Origin: Porpolomopsis calyptriformis
Lineage: Eukaryota; Basidiomycota; Agaricomycetes; Agaricales; Hygrophoraceae
Direction of reading: 5' to 3'
DNA length: 64,000 nt
Assembly: GCA_951640195.1 (NCBI GenBank)
Contig: OX621163.1
Location: 744,001-808,000 of the forward strand
This document shows positions 1-10,764 of this stretch, one piece after another. Numbering within the stretch: the stretch's first letter is position 1; each line of letters starts with the position of its first letter. Below the pieces are notes generated by a model. That model did not search any database. It saw only the letters and a list, made by a program, of their open reading frames with translations, and was not told the DNA's origin. The position numbers and the translations under genes were made by a program.

Positions 1-2365
1 GTCATTCTGCATTGAAGAGGGCAAGCGTCAGAAATCTAATCGTGCAGTCTTGGGTTTCCATACCTGATATGTACTCTGAGACAGTAAATGAGTTGGAATT
101 GAAAGCACGAGAAGACCAACGACGGCTCACCATGACCATTCCCATCCCAATAGCCGTCAACTGGGATGAATTTATACGTCATTAGATACAAATTACCAGA
201 AATGAAAACACTTACAAGTATCTCTCCATACTGTCCCGTCTTGAACACCAAACCTTTCCCCCTGGCCATTATCCATGCGCTCTCTAAGCCCTTCGGTAAA
301 GCATACATAGCCAACTCTCCGCGTCGTCGCTTCTCTTCGACGAACAGCGAAAGACCCGCCAGGAGTCCCGTGAACCAGAAGGAAGCTTTTGAGATAAGAA
401 TGTCCACGATGACACGGGGAATCCTAAACGGAGGATTTTGTGAAGTTAAAAAGGCGTGAAGGTTGTGCTTAAAGCAGAAAACCACTGAAAATAACATGTC
501 AATAGCTTGAAATAAGTTTGAGACATGAACACGGGCGACTCGCATTGACAGATTACGACAAACACGCTTAAAAATGCCGAACTCCTGGTTGTACCCCACC
601 CAGCTTTCAACAACATTTTATTGGGATTCTTGAGGAACGTGTTCCGCTTGAAAAGCAAGGGGGGAATGAAATGAAGTGCACCATAAATTGGCAGCATCCA
701 CTTGAAAACAGATACGAAACGATCGAATGGCACTGCCATACACGAATCCATCCAAGGATGGACAGCAGAGCATGGAACGTAGCGGCGTTGGTAACCCTCG
801 GGTGACATCGCGAGGTCTTTCGCGGCGATGAGGTAACTACGATTGGCGGGTGTGATATCCTTAGCGTACATAATCTGGTTAAGAGGGGAAAGTTTTGCCA
901 TAGAGATACTGAATCAATTACCTTTCGAGCCAGGATGCCGTTCAGGGCAGATAGATCTAACCGGCCTTCCCGGACTAAGGAATAATTGATCCTCACGCAT
1001 TCTAAGGGAACTTTGCTTGCCTTGCCGATCCTGATCCATAACGGTCATGAGAGGTTTGGATGTAAAGCAAAATAGTGTTTGGTATCCACCATGCAGAGTA
1101 TGATCTCGGTAACGTCTCTGGACGCAACAAGAAGCCATACATAATTTGGCCACACCTGCGAGAAGAGTATAGTATCAATGCGGTGAACGGGAAGTGTTGG
1201 ATCAGTACGCACGCGAGAGAGAATACAAGAACGTCTCCGTGAGGAATTTGGATATTCCGTTTTGTGGCAAAGGAGTTCCACGAGCCTTGAAGTCCTCTGA
1301 GTAGGATTAGAACTCTCGTAGGAGAACGGGATATAAATGCATACCAACCTAACAAACATTTGCTGTCCGATGACTGTTCTTCTAGACCTCTTTTCAAACA
1401 TCACTGCCAACCCTCCTGCAACAGCACCCGCCAACAAAGCATGCCATTTCCTCGTTTTCTTCCGAACCAGTATAAGTTGCGCTTGCGTGGTGAGAGATAG
1501 GCGCGCGCGACGTTCCGCTAAAGGGATTTCAAAATATGTCCGTGGACGATCTTCTGATGAGCCAAGCGAGGATCCAATTTCCAAATCGCGATCTGAAAGA
1601 GTGGGGCGCCGAGCCAGTGTTGATCGGAGGTCAAGACTCGGGAAGAGAAGGGGAATGGAGTTTATGAGGAATTTATAAACGGAGACGAATGTTCCTGTCA
1701 ATACCACATCCGGTCAATGCTACGCTCAACGGAATGGCAGGACATGGAAGGCAGGTTGAGGGTTCCTCAAATGGTCTTGTGATCTGAAGGACCATATACC
1801 GCACTTCCTCTCAATAAGTTTACGACTACTCACCTAACATCGCCGAAAACCGCAATGTATCGGAACCAAAAATAGCATGTCTGATGAAAGAGGTTCGGAT
1901 ATCTCTGGGGAAGTTTAGATCATCACGACCAACTTCGCGCTGTAGATAGGACCATTCGCTTACCTGGGTACGCCTCTTATCCGTATCAGAGCAAGGACAA
2001 TATTGACGCTTGCACGAATGTTAAATGCAAGGATGCTTGCTCCTATGACAGATCAAGAAATTAGACCACTCCCTTCCGAGTTGACAAGCAGAAGTTGCGT
2101 AAGTCGTTCACTTACTGAGCCCCCCTCGCCCTGCGTAGTCCAGACACTCCCACAGGTCCTGTAGCTCAACGACTGGTTGACCTTTATCTCTCCAGACCAT
2201 TCTCCTTGCCTCTTTGAGACGTTCCTGGTAGTTGGCGAGTGCAACCAAATTTTCGAACGATGCCGCGGAGCGCTTTGGAGTAAAATTAATTCCATAGTAG
2301 CTGGAATGGGGTGTGGCGGAGCCGCTTGCAGGAAGAGAAGTCAAGGGGGATTCCTGTGAAGCCAT
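1..2365 (-). CDS. TMEM135/PMP24-like multi-pass membrane protein, 3' end outside window
   Basis: Probable peroxisomal or mitochondrial membrane protein related to TMEM135 and the Tim17/PMP24 superfamily. The chosen start at 2365 opens with MASQESPLTS. Exon 1 (2116-2365) ends at a GTAAGTG donor; exon 2 (1964-2042) encodes a segment ending IRIRGVP; the next exon ends DTLRFSAMLG and is followed by GTFVSVYKFLINSIP after an intron that ends near 1698. Downstream come the glycine-rich helix AGAVAGGLAVMFEK, the block LLRPETLPRSYS (about 1100-1150) and the segment PPFRIPRVIVDILISK (about 380-430). The last visible pieces read LTAIGMGMVM, then STYQ, then ND at base 1, so the C-terminus lies beyond the left edge. 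The order and wording of these blocks match fungal TMEM135 homologues. It is divided by at least seven short introns. The head-to-head neighbour is not visible; the eS12 gene lies upstream on the same strand. Function in fungi is poorly defined, so the name is by family only. Confidence 0.8.
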
Positions 2366-2713
2366 CTCGAGGGCACGATGGAGATGGAGATGGCAAGACG
2401 GAACGGAAGGCCCTTGCAGTTGTCCCAAAATGGTAATCATAACAAGTGCTGGTATCTCAGTGACATTGCTGATAACGAACTCAAGTAAAGATTGCAAGGG
2501 AATATATTTTAATCTGGAGACCTCGCAGGTTAGATTGAGCGTACACGAGAGGGCTGAAAGAAAATGGATGAGCAGATGTTCACAAACGCTCGAACAAGAA
2601 TCAGACAGGTTATAATGATTCCGGATAGACATGTATCTTCAAGGAACAGATCCTCAGTTGAGGGAGTCTGTATTGTCATCGCGGAGAGAGTTAAATGCAA
2701 ACTCGGAACTCAC

Positions 2714-3218
2714 TTAGCGATTTTTGAAGTAGTCAAGCAGGACGTGAAGCCCCTGGCTTTCAGTGCCGTAGTCCTTGACAACAACGCAAGAGCACCCAAC
2801 AATCTTGCGGGGATTTCCTTCCCTATCAATCTTACAAAGCCCAGCCCAAGTACCGAGGACCTTGGCATCCCCAACCTTGATCAAACTGATCTTGTGCTCG
2901 GCGCAAAGAGCCTCAATGAGCTTGATATACTCTGCCTCCGTACATTTCTCAACGAGGACACACAAGTGAGCCTGGCGCTTGTCCAGGGCTTTGGCGCACT
3001 CGCGGAGACCACGGGCAAGACCATCGTGCACGAGTGCGTTCTTCAGGACTTCCTATATGGATGGATGGTTAAAACTAGGTCGTGCGAGTGTGCTTTCAAA
3101 GTTTTACCTGAAGTGCCTCTTCAAGACCCAATTTTCCCTTCGGGGCTTCAGCAGGGACCTCGACCTCGACTTCTACCTCAGCCTCATCGACCTTGATTTC
3201 ATCTCCAGCGTCAGACAT
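2714..3218 (-). CDS. RPS12: 40S ribosomal protein eS12 (RPS12)
   Basis: Small-subunit ribosomal protein of the L7Ae/L30e/S12e fold. Exon 1 (3108-3218) encodes an acidic N-terminus rich in alternating E and V residues, ending LGLEEALQ. An intron of about 55 bases (3053-3107, GTAAAAC donor) separates it from exon 2 (2714-3052), which opens [18 protein letters not shown]. The body holds the family blocks [35 protein letters not shown] and [11 protein letters not shown], and the protein ends LLDYFKNR. Length is about 149 residues, normal for eukaryotic eS12. It is divergent from SKI8, with only about 190 bases between the two start codons, so the two probably share a promoter region. The identification is firm. 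Confidence 0.95.
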
Positions 3219-3405
3219 CCTATTTCGTGTTGAACATGAATACACCTCTCCTCGTCTAAAAAGACTTACTTTTAATTCAGGTTTGGGATCTAAAATACCG
3301 TGATGTCTTCGTCCGCCTTCGTTGATGTAAGGAAGAAATAAGGTTTGTTGTAACAAGCTTTAAAGGCTTTCAATCTCCGACGGTTCCCCGCCATCCAAGA
3401 TCATC

Positions 3406-4774
3406 ATGGTTAGTCCAAGATTTGTCTTTAGGACGCGTCGAGCTCACATTCGATCATAGAGTCTCGCGTTTCTGAACACGCTTGAATGTCAAGAACGTAT
3501 GAAATCGTTCTAACGTCCTTTTCTCGCTTAATGGGTAACTTGCTGCAGCTCACACGGACGCTATCTGGGACATTGCTTGGACAGCAGACGACAAAGCCGT
3601 ATCTGTTTCTGTCGATGGCGTTGTAAAGAGATTCGATTCTTTGTCTGGGCAGGTAATCGCTCAACTCCCACCACACACACTCGGTCTAGTATCCTTGTCG
3701 GTTTCACCGGATGGTCAGCACGCGTTATATAATAGCATTGAAGGCCTAACGTGCCTATGGGACTTGCAACGCGGAGAGTTGGTGGGACGATACGAGAGTT
3801 ATGTGCGGACAGGTTCTGAACGCGTCGAGCCTTGTAGGTACCCCAAGTCTTCATACATGCAAAAATTGACTTTCGTCCTTGTGAAAAATAAATTCTCCTT
3901 ATTTCGTTAGCGTGGTCGGTGTCCCTTAGTCCCAAAGAGGGCACGTATGCATCTACAGGTGGATCCGGCAATGTCACCATCCATTCGACGAAACGGGACG
4001 ATTTCGGGACCCCCCTCGCGACTCTTTCCAGCGGAAGGAGTAAATATGGAATGTATTGTATTCATGTAGGTCTGTTTCAGCCAAGTCAAATAATTCCATC
4101 CCGTAACACTTTCTAATCCACCCCGTATCCACACAGAGCCCGGACGCTTCTCGCGTAGCACTGGCCACAGAAACAGGTCAAATTTACATTTTTGATGTCG
4201 AATCCCATTCGCTTGTCTCCACATACACTTCGCATGCAATGTCGGTTCGATCTCTAGCTTGGTCTCAAGATTGCCAGGTGAATACCTATCTCATCATTTT
4301 ACCCTACCTCACTCTATTTCCCGATGACTAAACGAATCTGCCCAGCTCCTTCTCTCTGCCTCGGACGATAAACGTCTCATTCTTCGCGACGTTCGAACTT
4401 CTTCATCTTCCGGAAAATCCGGCTATGGCGCAGTCGCGGTTCTTTCTGGACATACCTCCTGGGTACTGAGTACTGACATATCTCCTGATGGTCGATTGGC
4501 TGTATCCGGGTAAGCCTCTCCTTTTCAGTGATCATAAGTTTTCATTCGAGCGTGCTCACAACGGACATTTGAATGTGCTGGTAGATCTGCGGATAAAACT
4601 ATCAAAGTATGGGACCTTGCTGCCCGTGCGGCTGTTTCTACCATAAGAGATACTGGTGAGGTTTGGGGTGTGTCCTGGCGACCGAATCCTTCAGCAGGTA
4701 GTTTGGCGGGGGCTTTCGTAAGCGGCGGCGAAGATGGGATTATCAGATGGTGGAAAGGTGCCGGAGCGGGTTGA
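3406..4774 (+). CDS. SKI8: SKI8/WDR61-type WD40-repeat protein
   Basis: WD40 beta-propeller homologous to yeast Ski8 and human WDR61. In the Ski complex it scaffolds the Ski2-Ski3 helicase that feeds the cytoplasmic exosome; the same protein also occurs in the Paf1 complex of some eukaryotes. Visible blades include TDAIWDIAWTADDKAVS, LVSLSVSPDGQHALY, SPDASRVALATETGQIYIFD, MSVRSLAWS, LLLSASDDKRLILRDVR, SWVLSTDISPDGRLAVSG, SADKTIKVWDLAARAAV and the closing VSGGEDGIIRWWKGAGAG, which is typical of Ski8. My start model is unusual: the first exon supplies only ATG (3406-3408), intron 3409-3459 (GTTAGT..TAG), exon 2 3460-3496 (SLAFLNTLECQE), intron 3497-3548, then the first blade. At least five further introns follow. 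It converges on VPS41 with about 175 bases between stops. The body is certain; the start is inferred. Confidence 0.88.
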
Positions 4775-4950
4775 ACTTGACCATGATAGAAAAAAGTGGT
4801 GTAGTCCCAAACACCCAAAGTCGTCTTCAGCCTTTATGGAGATCGTCGACAAAGAGGCGAATTGTATTAGAGAAGGTGAAAGACGGGGTATCAATCCTGA
4901 GGGTAACATGACAAGTCCGAATGTGAAGAATGACTGTAAAATGGTGCAGA

Positions 4951-7900
4951 TTATGTCCGGTTTCCTTCTTTCTTCTTGTGACAAATGGAGCAACCCTGCG
5001 TGAGCTTGGCACGGACGGCAGACGTACTGCATATTCGAACGTTAGTGATCCATGAATATTGGACGGAGGATGGAAACAGACATAGCAATCCGTCCGCTCA
5101 GGCCTTGGTTTGACGGAGCTGGCATTCCGACACCTATCAAGGCAGTATCGGGTTGGATGGGAATCTGGTCCCCACCGCTTACACAGCTGGCGTGTAAAAC
5201 ATGGCGGCACAAAAATAGCAACACCAGTGACTGGGGATTCTGCTGTAGCTGGAGGCCACAAACGGGACACAGAGTTTTCACTACCGATAGCACAACGAGT
5301 GAAACACAAAGAATGATATGAAAACATAACACGGTACCTGAGATAAAAAATCCGTTGGTCTGGTCCCTTTGCAACGTTCCCGCGAGATCCAAACAATCGG
5401 CATTCAAGATAGCCCGGCATCCCTCCAGTAAAGAAATCTGTAAATGGATATCTTGTAAAATCTTTATTAGGGCTTCTTTCAGACCGGGAATCTCCAGGCC
5501 ATTTTTAATGCGACGAATAAGTCGGACGGGGCCAATTTCAGCCCCGACGTTTTCCAGTAATCCGCGGATGAAGGCTGATGGACAATATATTGAATGCACA
5601 AGGAGCAAGCTAGATTGTGAGAGATACCCACGGGGTCGAGTTTCAGAGTATTTGAGAAGGTCCTCCCAAAGATCTTCGTCGTTCTGTTCTTTGGCAAAAT
5701 CTATGGCCTAGTGTCGGAACCCTGAGCTCAATTGAACCAGAAAGAAAACCGGCAAATCTCACTCGGTTGACATCCCCAAGCCGTTCGATGATGAGCGTAA
5801 GTGCTTGTTTACTGTTACCCATACGACCTAGGAGAAAGACCATCTCCGGGACCAGATCCCGCTCTTTGCAGACCTTGTAAGCCTGGGGAAAGTCAATATC
5901 CCTGAACGTCAAGCGTAAGACAAAAGTACCGTTTCTAGGTTATAGTTGTTGCTCGCTCTGAGGAAATCTACGAGACGTCCAGTAGCGTATTCGGCATAAA
6001 GTCTTACCTGAACAGTTTGTGAAAATGGGCAAAATGAGCGTCATCGACCTGTACTCACTTGAATATCAGCGAAACCGGACGCGGCGTGAGGGTCTTTTTC
6101 GAATAGCGCATCAAGATATAGAAAGAGATAGTAAGGTCTGTTTTCCAACTGCTGGACAACACGCCCGATCTGTAAGCAACAATGATTATGTTGAAAGGTT
6201 GGACGCAAGAACAAGATTAAAAACTGACCCGTATGGAGTGTATGTGATCAACCAGCAATTTTATAGCATCACTTCGTCTGTCATCTACTTCCTGCCCCTC
6301 CAACCTCCTCTTCTCCATCAGTTCGTGATCAAATTCAACTAGCAACAATGCTTGGTCCTGCACGTCAGTGAAAAGGTTGTTTTCACGAATGAGATCGAAA
6401 ACAGTTGCTTTTCGAAGACGCAGATAGAATGGGAGGGCTTTGCCAGGTTGTCGATTGGCAGTGTATCTGATCAGAGGTGAGCAACCGGCTTGAAAAAGTC
6501 GCGAAGACTGACAGCTCGGCCAAACATTCCATGAGAACTACTGAATCTGAACTAGTTACATTCGTCGAAGTAGACGCTTTGTCTAGTTCTGCTTGAATGG
6601 CCACGATAACCGTTGCGATATCGTAAATTTCTTTCGGCCACTTTTTAATGGTTTGGAACAGAGCCTATGCGGATCCGGATCAGAAAGAAATGAAAACAGT
6701 ACAAATGGTATTCATGCCTGTCGGTCGTGGTGAAGGAAATACGCAAGAACCATTTCGTAGACCAAATGGCCAAGCCGAGGTGATTCTATTGGTACGTACG
6801 GTATGATGATCTATGATACAGTAAGCAACCCGATCGGATAGATTCTCAGTTGCTCACTTTTAGCTGCTTTTTCTGCGAGAATGCGAATATCCAATCTTCC
6901 CAACGCTTAGAATCTTGTGCGCAGACTTTGGGAAGGAGTCGTGCGGCCTTCGCAAAATCCCCTACTCGGACGTTACTCTGGATGGAATATAGAGTGCGAG
7001 ATGCCCACCTTCGTTCACTAAGTAATCGATATATTGTAGACCAATCGCCGAGGGGTTGACGTCATCACCCTCAGCTCCCGGGTGAAGCTCCATCTGGCCA
7101 AGTTTTTCAACGGCTTCCAGAGCCTCCTCGTACCTCTTCTTTGTTAAGAGCCACCTCACATGATCCCTGTTATCCCGAGGTCTCACCACCACGACATCTC
7201 TTGGGCTTAACACGACATAACATCTACTTTCACCACTGGTGCCGTCGTCTACCTCAGCCAATATATAGTCATTGCAGTTCCATAAACGGTAATCTGTGAG
7301 ACTGAGAGCGTCCACCGCTAGCGTTTCACCCGCACGCGATATAATTTGCAGTTCGGGGCGGTCTGCAGCTTTGCGCTTCTGTTGTGCAGGATCATCTGGC
7401 ATCTCGCTCCCATGCAGGAATGATGTATCGGGTGGGGTGTAGGCTAAGACAAGTAGTGATGTCAATGGGGACTGTGCCGTTGTTGTGACAGAGGAGGTGA
7501 GGCCATCGCCACTCGATATTGGATAATCCGAATACGGTGAATTAGGCCTCGATGCTGACGAAGGAGTTGGATGAGGAAGGATACCAGCAATCATACAGTC
7601 TAGGTGGAAGACCGCTGTGATCTCCACAAAGAGTGGGGGGACACCGGCAGCTGATGCCCTGGCACGTATCCGAGCTATCTTGATATGATCTGCCCAAGAG
7701 ATGAGAAGAGTCAAATCATCTTGCCAATGAAGTGTGCATTTGAAGAGATCAGCACGAGGACTGTCCGGAGGTCGATCAATGAAAGTTATCCGGCTTTGTG
7801 AGACACTGTCGTATATTTTCACTCCCTAAGATTTTATAAAGATTAGGTTCAAAGTATAAATTTCAGGGAATGAATTTTTTTTCACCAGATCGTTTGCCCA

Positions 7901-8720
7901 TGCTATCAACCGGGCCCTCCATCTAACCTGCCATATTGGCCCCTCGCCGGAGTGCAAGACTGTTTCTTTGTGACCGAACCACCCTCTCTCGTGTAAAACT
8001 AGCGTGCCTGCCTGCCCTCCGCAAACAACTGCTTTGCTATTCCGCTTGGTAAAATTCGGCTCCATGGCTACCGTGCGCATTGGCCTCTTCATATCGAATG
8101 TATAGGACTCGGGAGTAAATAGAGAGTGCACAAAGATTGTCCCTGATATCTGATATGAGAGTACAGCTCACACGAGCAATGAAGGGAACTTACCGTCGAT
8201 GGATGAGGTCGCTACAAAGCACCCAGTTGAATCCATATCTATATCGCTAACCGAGGCCGAATGTTGCTTGTACGATTTTATTCGCTTGCCGGTAAGGTCT
8301 AGAATGTGAACAACGCCCATATGTGTACCCATTGCCTATTGATTACACTAAGAAATTGCGGTAAGATCTGTAACCCGAAAGGGCACTCACCAAAACTTTA
8401 TTCGAAACAGCAAGAGCAGAAGCCGAGTCTTTCTTGAGCAAGTCATTAAGACTACCACCAATCCGTTCGTATTTGAGGGAGGGCTCCTCTTCCTCCTCGT
8501 CCTCCTCCTCGTCTCCACTCTCTTCTACACCATCAGTTTCATCTTCCTCATCAGGCGAACTCGGCCCCTCGCTTTTCTCCGTGTCCTTTACGATTGTATC
8601 GCGAATCGATCCCCCGTTGAATTGATGGTGATGGAGCATATCTGCATCCAATTCATCGGAACTATCCGTTATTTTATCCTTTCCACCTTTTACGCTCCCA
8701 TTGGAGGATGGAGAAGTCAT
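4951..8720 (-). CDS. VPS41: VPS41, HOPS-complex vacuolar tethering subunit
   Basis: Vps41 is the HOPS subunit that tethers late endosomes and AP-3 vesicles to the vacuole through Ypt7/Rab7. The start at 8720 (MTSPSSNGSVKG) leads a long acidic, low-complexity N-terminus with runs of E and D, as in other Vps41 proteins. A WD40-like region follows: VLAMGTHMGVVHILDLTGK, SASVSDIDMDSTGCFVAT, SIDGTIFVHSL, then WANDLGVKIYDS. A middle region holds RRYEEALEAVEKLG-type text before a clathrin-heavy-chain repeat domain (for example PQAYKVCKERDLVPEMVFLLGR near 5820-5900). The C-terminus carries a RING-like zinc motif: CPVCGLQL, LFLCRHVLHASCV and CSICHKKK, ending at 4951. More than ten introns break the gene. 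The family assignment rests on domain order and the RING tail and is strong; some central exon borders are not resolved. Confidence 0.92.
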
Positions 8721-9182
8721 GATCCACGAAAGATATGCGAACGGGTGTGGTGGCCAAACAAAGTCGCGCGACTTCCTTTTAGAGTCCCGGTGCGGACGGT
8801 GATGAGGGTAGGTCGTACGACCTAGCTTGTCGCCTTGTTTCTATTTTCAATTCTGGACCGCAAAGCGATACAGCGGCAGCGAGGTGTACCACCATCACCT
8901 GCTCTGACGCTGAAAACAATATTGACGAAAGTGAGATCTGTATGGATATAAAAAATTTCCAGACATCCCAACCAAATCAGTAAAGCTGATTTCGCAGTTC
9001 GTGTATGAAAAGCCGACGACTTCATCTCTATATTGATTCGGCAATCCCACCACTACATAGTTGGAAACGACGTATCTCCCATCGGTTGACGTGAAGTTTG
9101 AATAAAAGGTGGATAGCCAGCAACCGGTGAGTGAACAGTTAACGATGAACAATGTAGGAGCCATAAAAGGCTGAGCACAAGT
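8721..9182. other. Intergenic stretch between VPS41 start and the double DSP stop
   Basis: This 460-base stretch is upstream of VPS41 and downstream of the phosphatase gene. Short open frames on the minus strand show no recognisable domain and no splice-consistent continuation of either neighbour. It probably holds the VPS41 promoter and the phosphatase 3' UTR. No strong TATA box or repeat was seen. Confidence 0.4.
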
Positions 9183-10510
9183 CTACAGGGCGATGCCTCG
9201 GGGTAATAAAACTTGGTCAAAATAATGCTGCATCTTGCGTCGGACTGGAGTTTCATCAGAATCTCCGGCGCGAAGGACTGTCAGTCATAGGATGCATTTT
9301 AGTCACAGGACACAGAAGGCGCTACAAATGTGCATACCATCTTTAACGGTCTTGAAGGCCGTGGTGAAGTCCATATTCTGCGAAAGCATCACTATTTGAC
9401 CATGATTGATTATTGTGTAACGACAAACGATCAAGGTCAACAACTCACGGTAAGCACAAACAACCGCCGATCGCTCAAGGATATCGGAGTGATTGTAGAG
9501 AAGAACTTTTCCTCCACTTTCTACTCCATTTTCAATAAATTTACACGCATCAGTTACTGGATCTTGGTTGTATGGGTCCGAGTCGAGGTCGATGTGCTTG
9601 CATATCGCTGGGAGGTCTGGCCCTGGTACGTCAAGATGGTGGTAATTCCGGCGAGTCATGGACACAAAATGAGTGATTTTATAATGGGATAGCAAAAGAC
9701 CTAATAAGGAGGCGGGAAACGGAAGGAGACTAGGGTATAGTTGCATCAGTCCATAATGCTACCAAATCTGTGTTGCATGGACATAGACGCACATGATGAC
9801 AAAAAATCGTTCAGAAACGATAGCCTCAACATCAATGTTTGAAACAAGGGGAATAAGTTCATCGTCTCGTTCGCGTTTCCACAGAATATAAGCTTCATGG
9901 GTAGGTGAGGGTTGATAACTGCATTTTTCGAAGATTTCTAATTGTCTCATAAATCCATTGTTCGGGTATGCTCGGGGACGGCCTGCAGGAAAACCGTAAG
10001 CATAACGAATATATTTCAATTCAAATGTACTTACGATCTTTAACCAATTTCAATGCATCAGAGGTTGACAGGTGTTGCATTAACATTACTGCGTAGATGG
10101 ACATAAGGCTCAGTTTGCTGGTTTTGCGATTGAACACGCTCACAATATGCGCAGACAACAGTAGGACTCCTAGAGACTCCCATGCCGCAGTGGACGAGTA
10201 CCTTACCCCCATCATCCAGTGCAGTTTGTATAAATTGACAAGCTTGTGGCAAGTGGGTTAGAAGATCTTCGTGATCAAGGTCTGATACCGGAATTATGAG
10301 ATGATTGGGACCGGTCGAGGGGTATTCGTGACAGATAGAAAGAATGTGTGAAATCTCTAGCTTTGATCGAAAGTCGTTTGATTTTGCGGCAGCCAAACTG
10401 AAACAATAAGTCTGTGCTATGGGAAATTAACTTTTCAGAAACACTCACTTTCCAAGAAATACTTGGTCTTCAATGATGGCATCTGCATTCGGTCTTCCCC
10501 AAAAAGTCAT
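9183..10510 (-). CDS. Double dual-specificity phosphatase-like protein, copy 1
   Basis: Tandem protein with two dual-specificity phosphatase (DSP) domains. The start at 10510 reads MTFWGRPNADAIIEDQVFLG before a GTGAGTG donor. Domain 1 has LAAAKSNDFRSKLEISHILS, then the catalytic loop VHCGMGVSRSPTVVCAY, matching HCxxGxxRS/T, so the nucleophilic Cys and the Arg are present. A linker follows with RPRAYPNNGFMRQLEIFEKC. Domain 2 repeats the fold order (LYPSLLPFPASLLGLLLSHY, then VLLYNHSDILERSAVVCAY), but the loop has no Cys at the catalytic place, so domain 2 is probably a pseudophosphatase. The final exon ends FDQVLLPRGIAL at 9183. It shares all block boundaries with the copy at 34542-35854. It is divergent from GCN2 with about 250 bases between starts. 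Substrate unknown. Confidence 0.75.
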
Positions 10511-10764
10511 TCTGAAGATACAGAATGGCTGCTCTGGCGGTGTTACCTTACATGTGGCTGAGTTGCGTCACGTGGTCGGGAAGCTGACTAAGCTACCTCT
10601 GCACGGTGGCCTCAAATCTTTGTGTTCACAACTCTCCACAACCATTGTAAAAGAGGAGTTATCTGCGCTCGAGGGTAAGCCATGGTTCGACTGACTCTCT
10701 TCTTGTGTCTTAAACCATGACATAGCGCGTCTATTTATCCCTCAGGTCGACTAACTTTGGAATT

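Noticed and set aside
10473..10694. 73-codon plus-strand frame between the phosphatase and GCN2
   Set aside because: It overlaps the phosphatase first exon on the other strand and reads antisense to it; no family resemblance.
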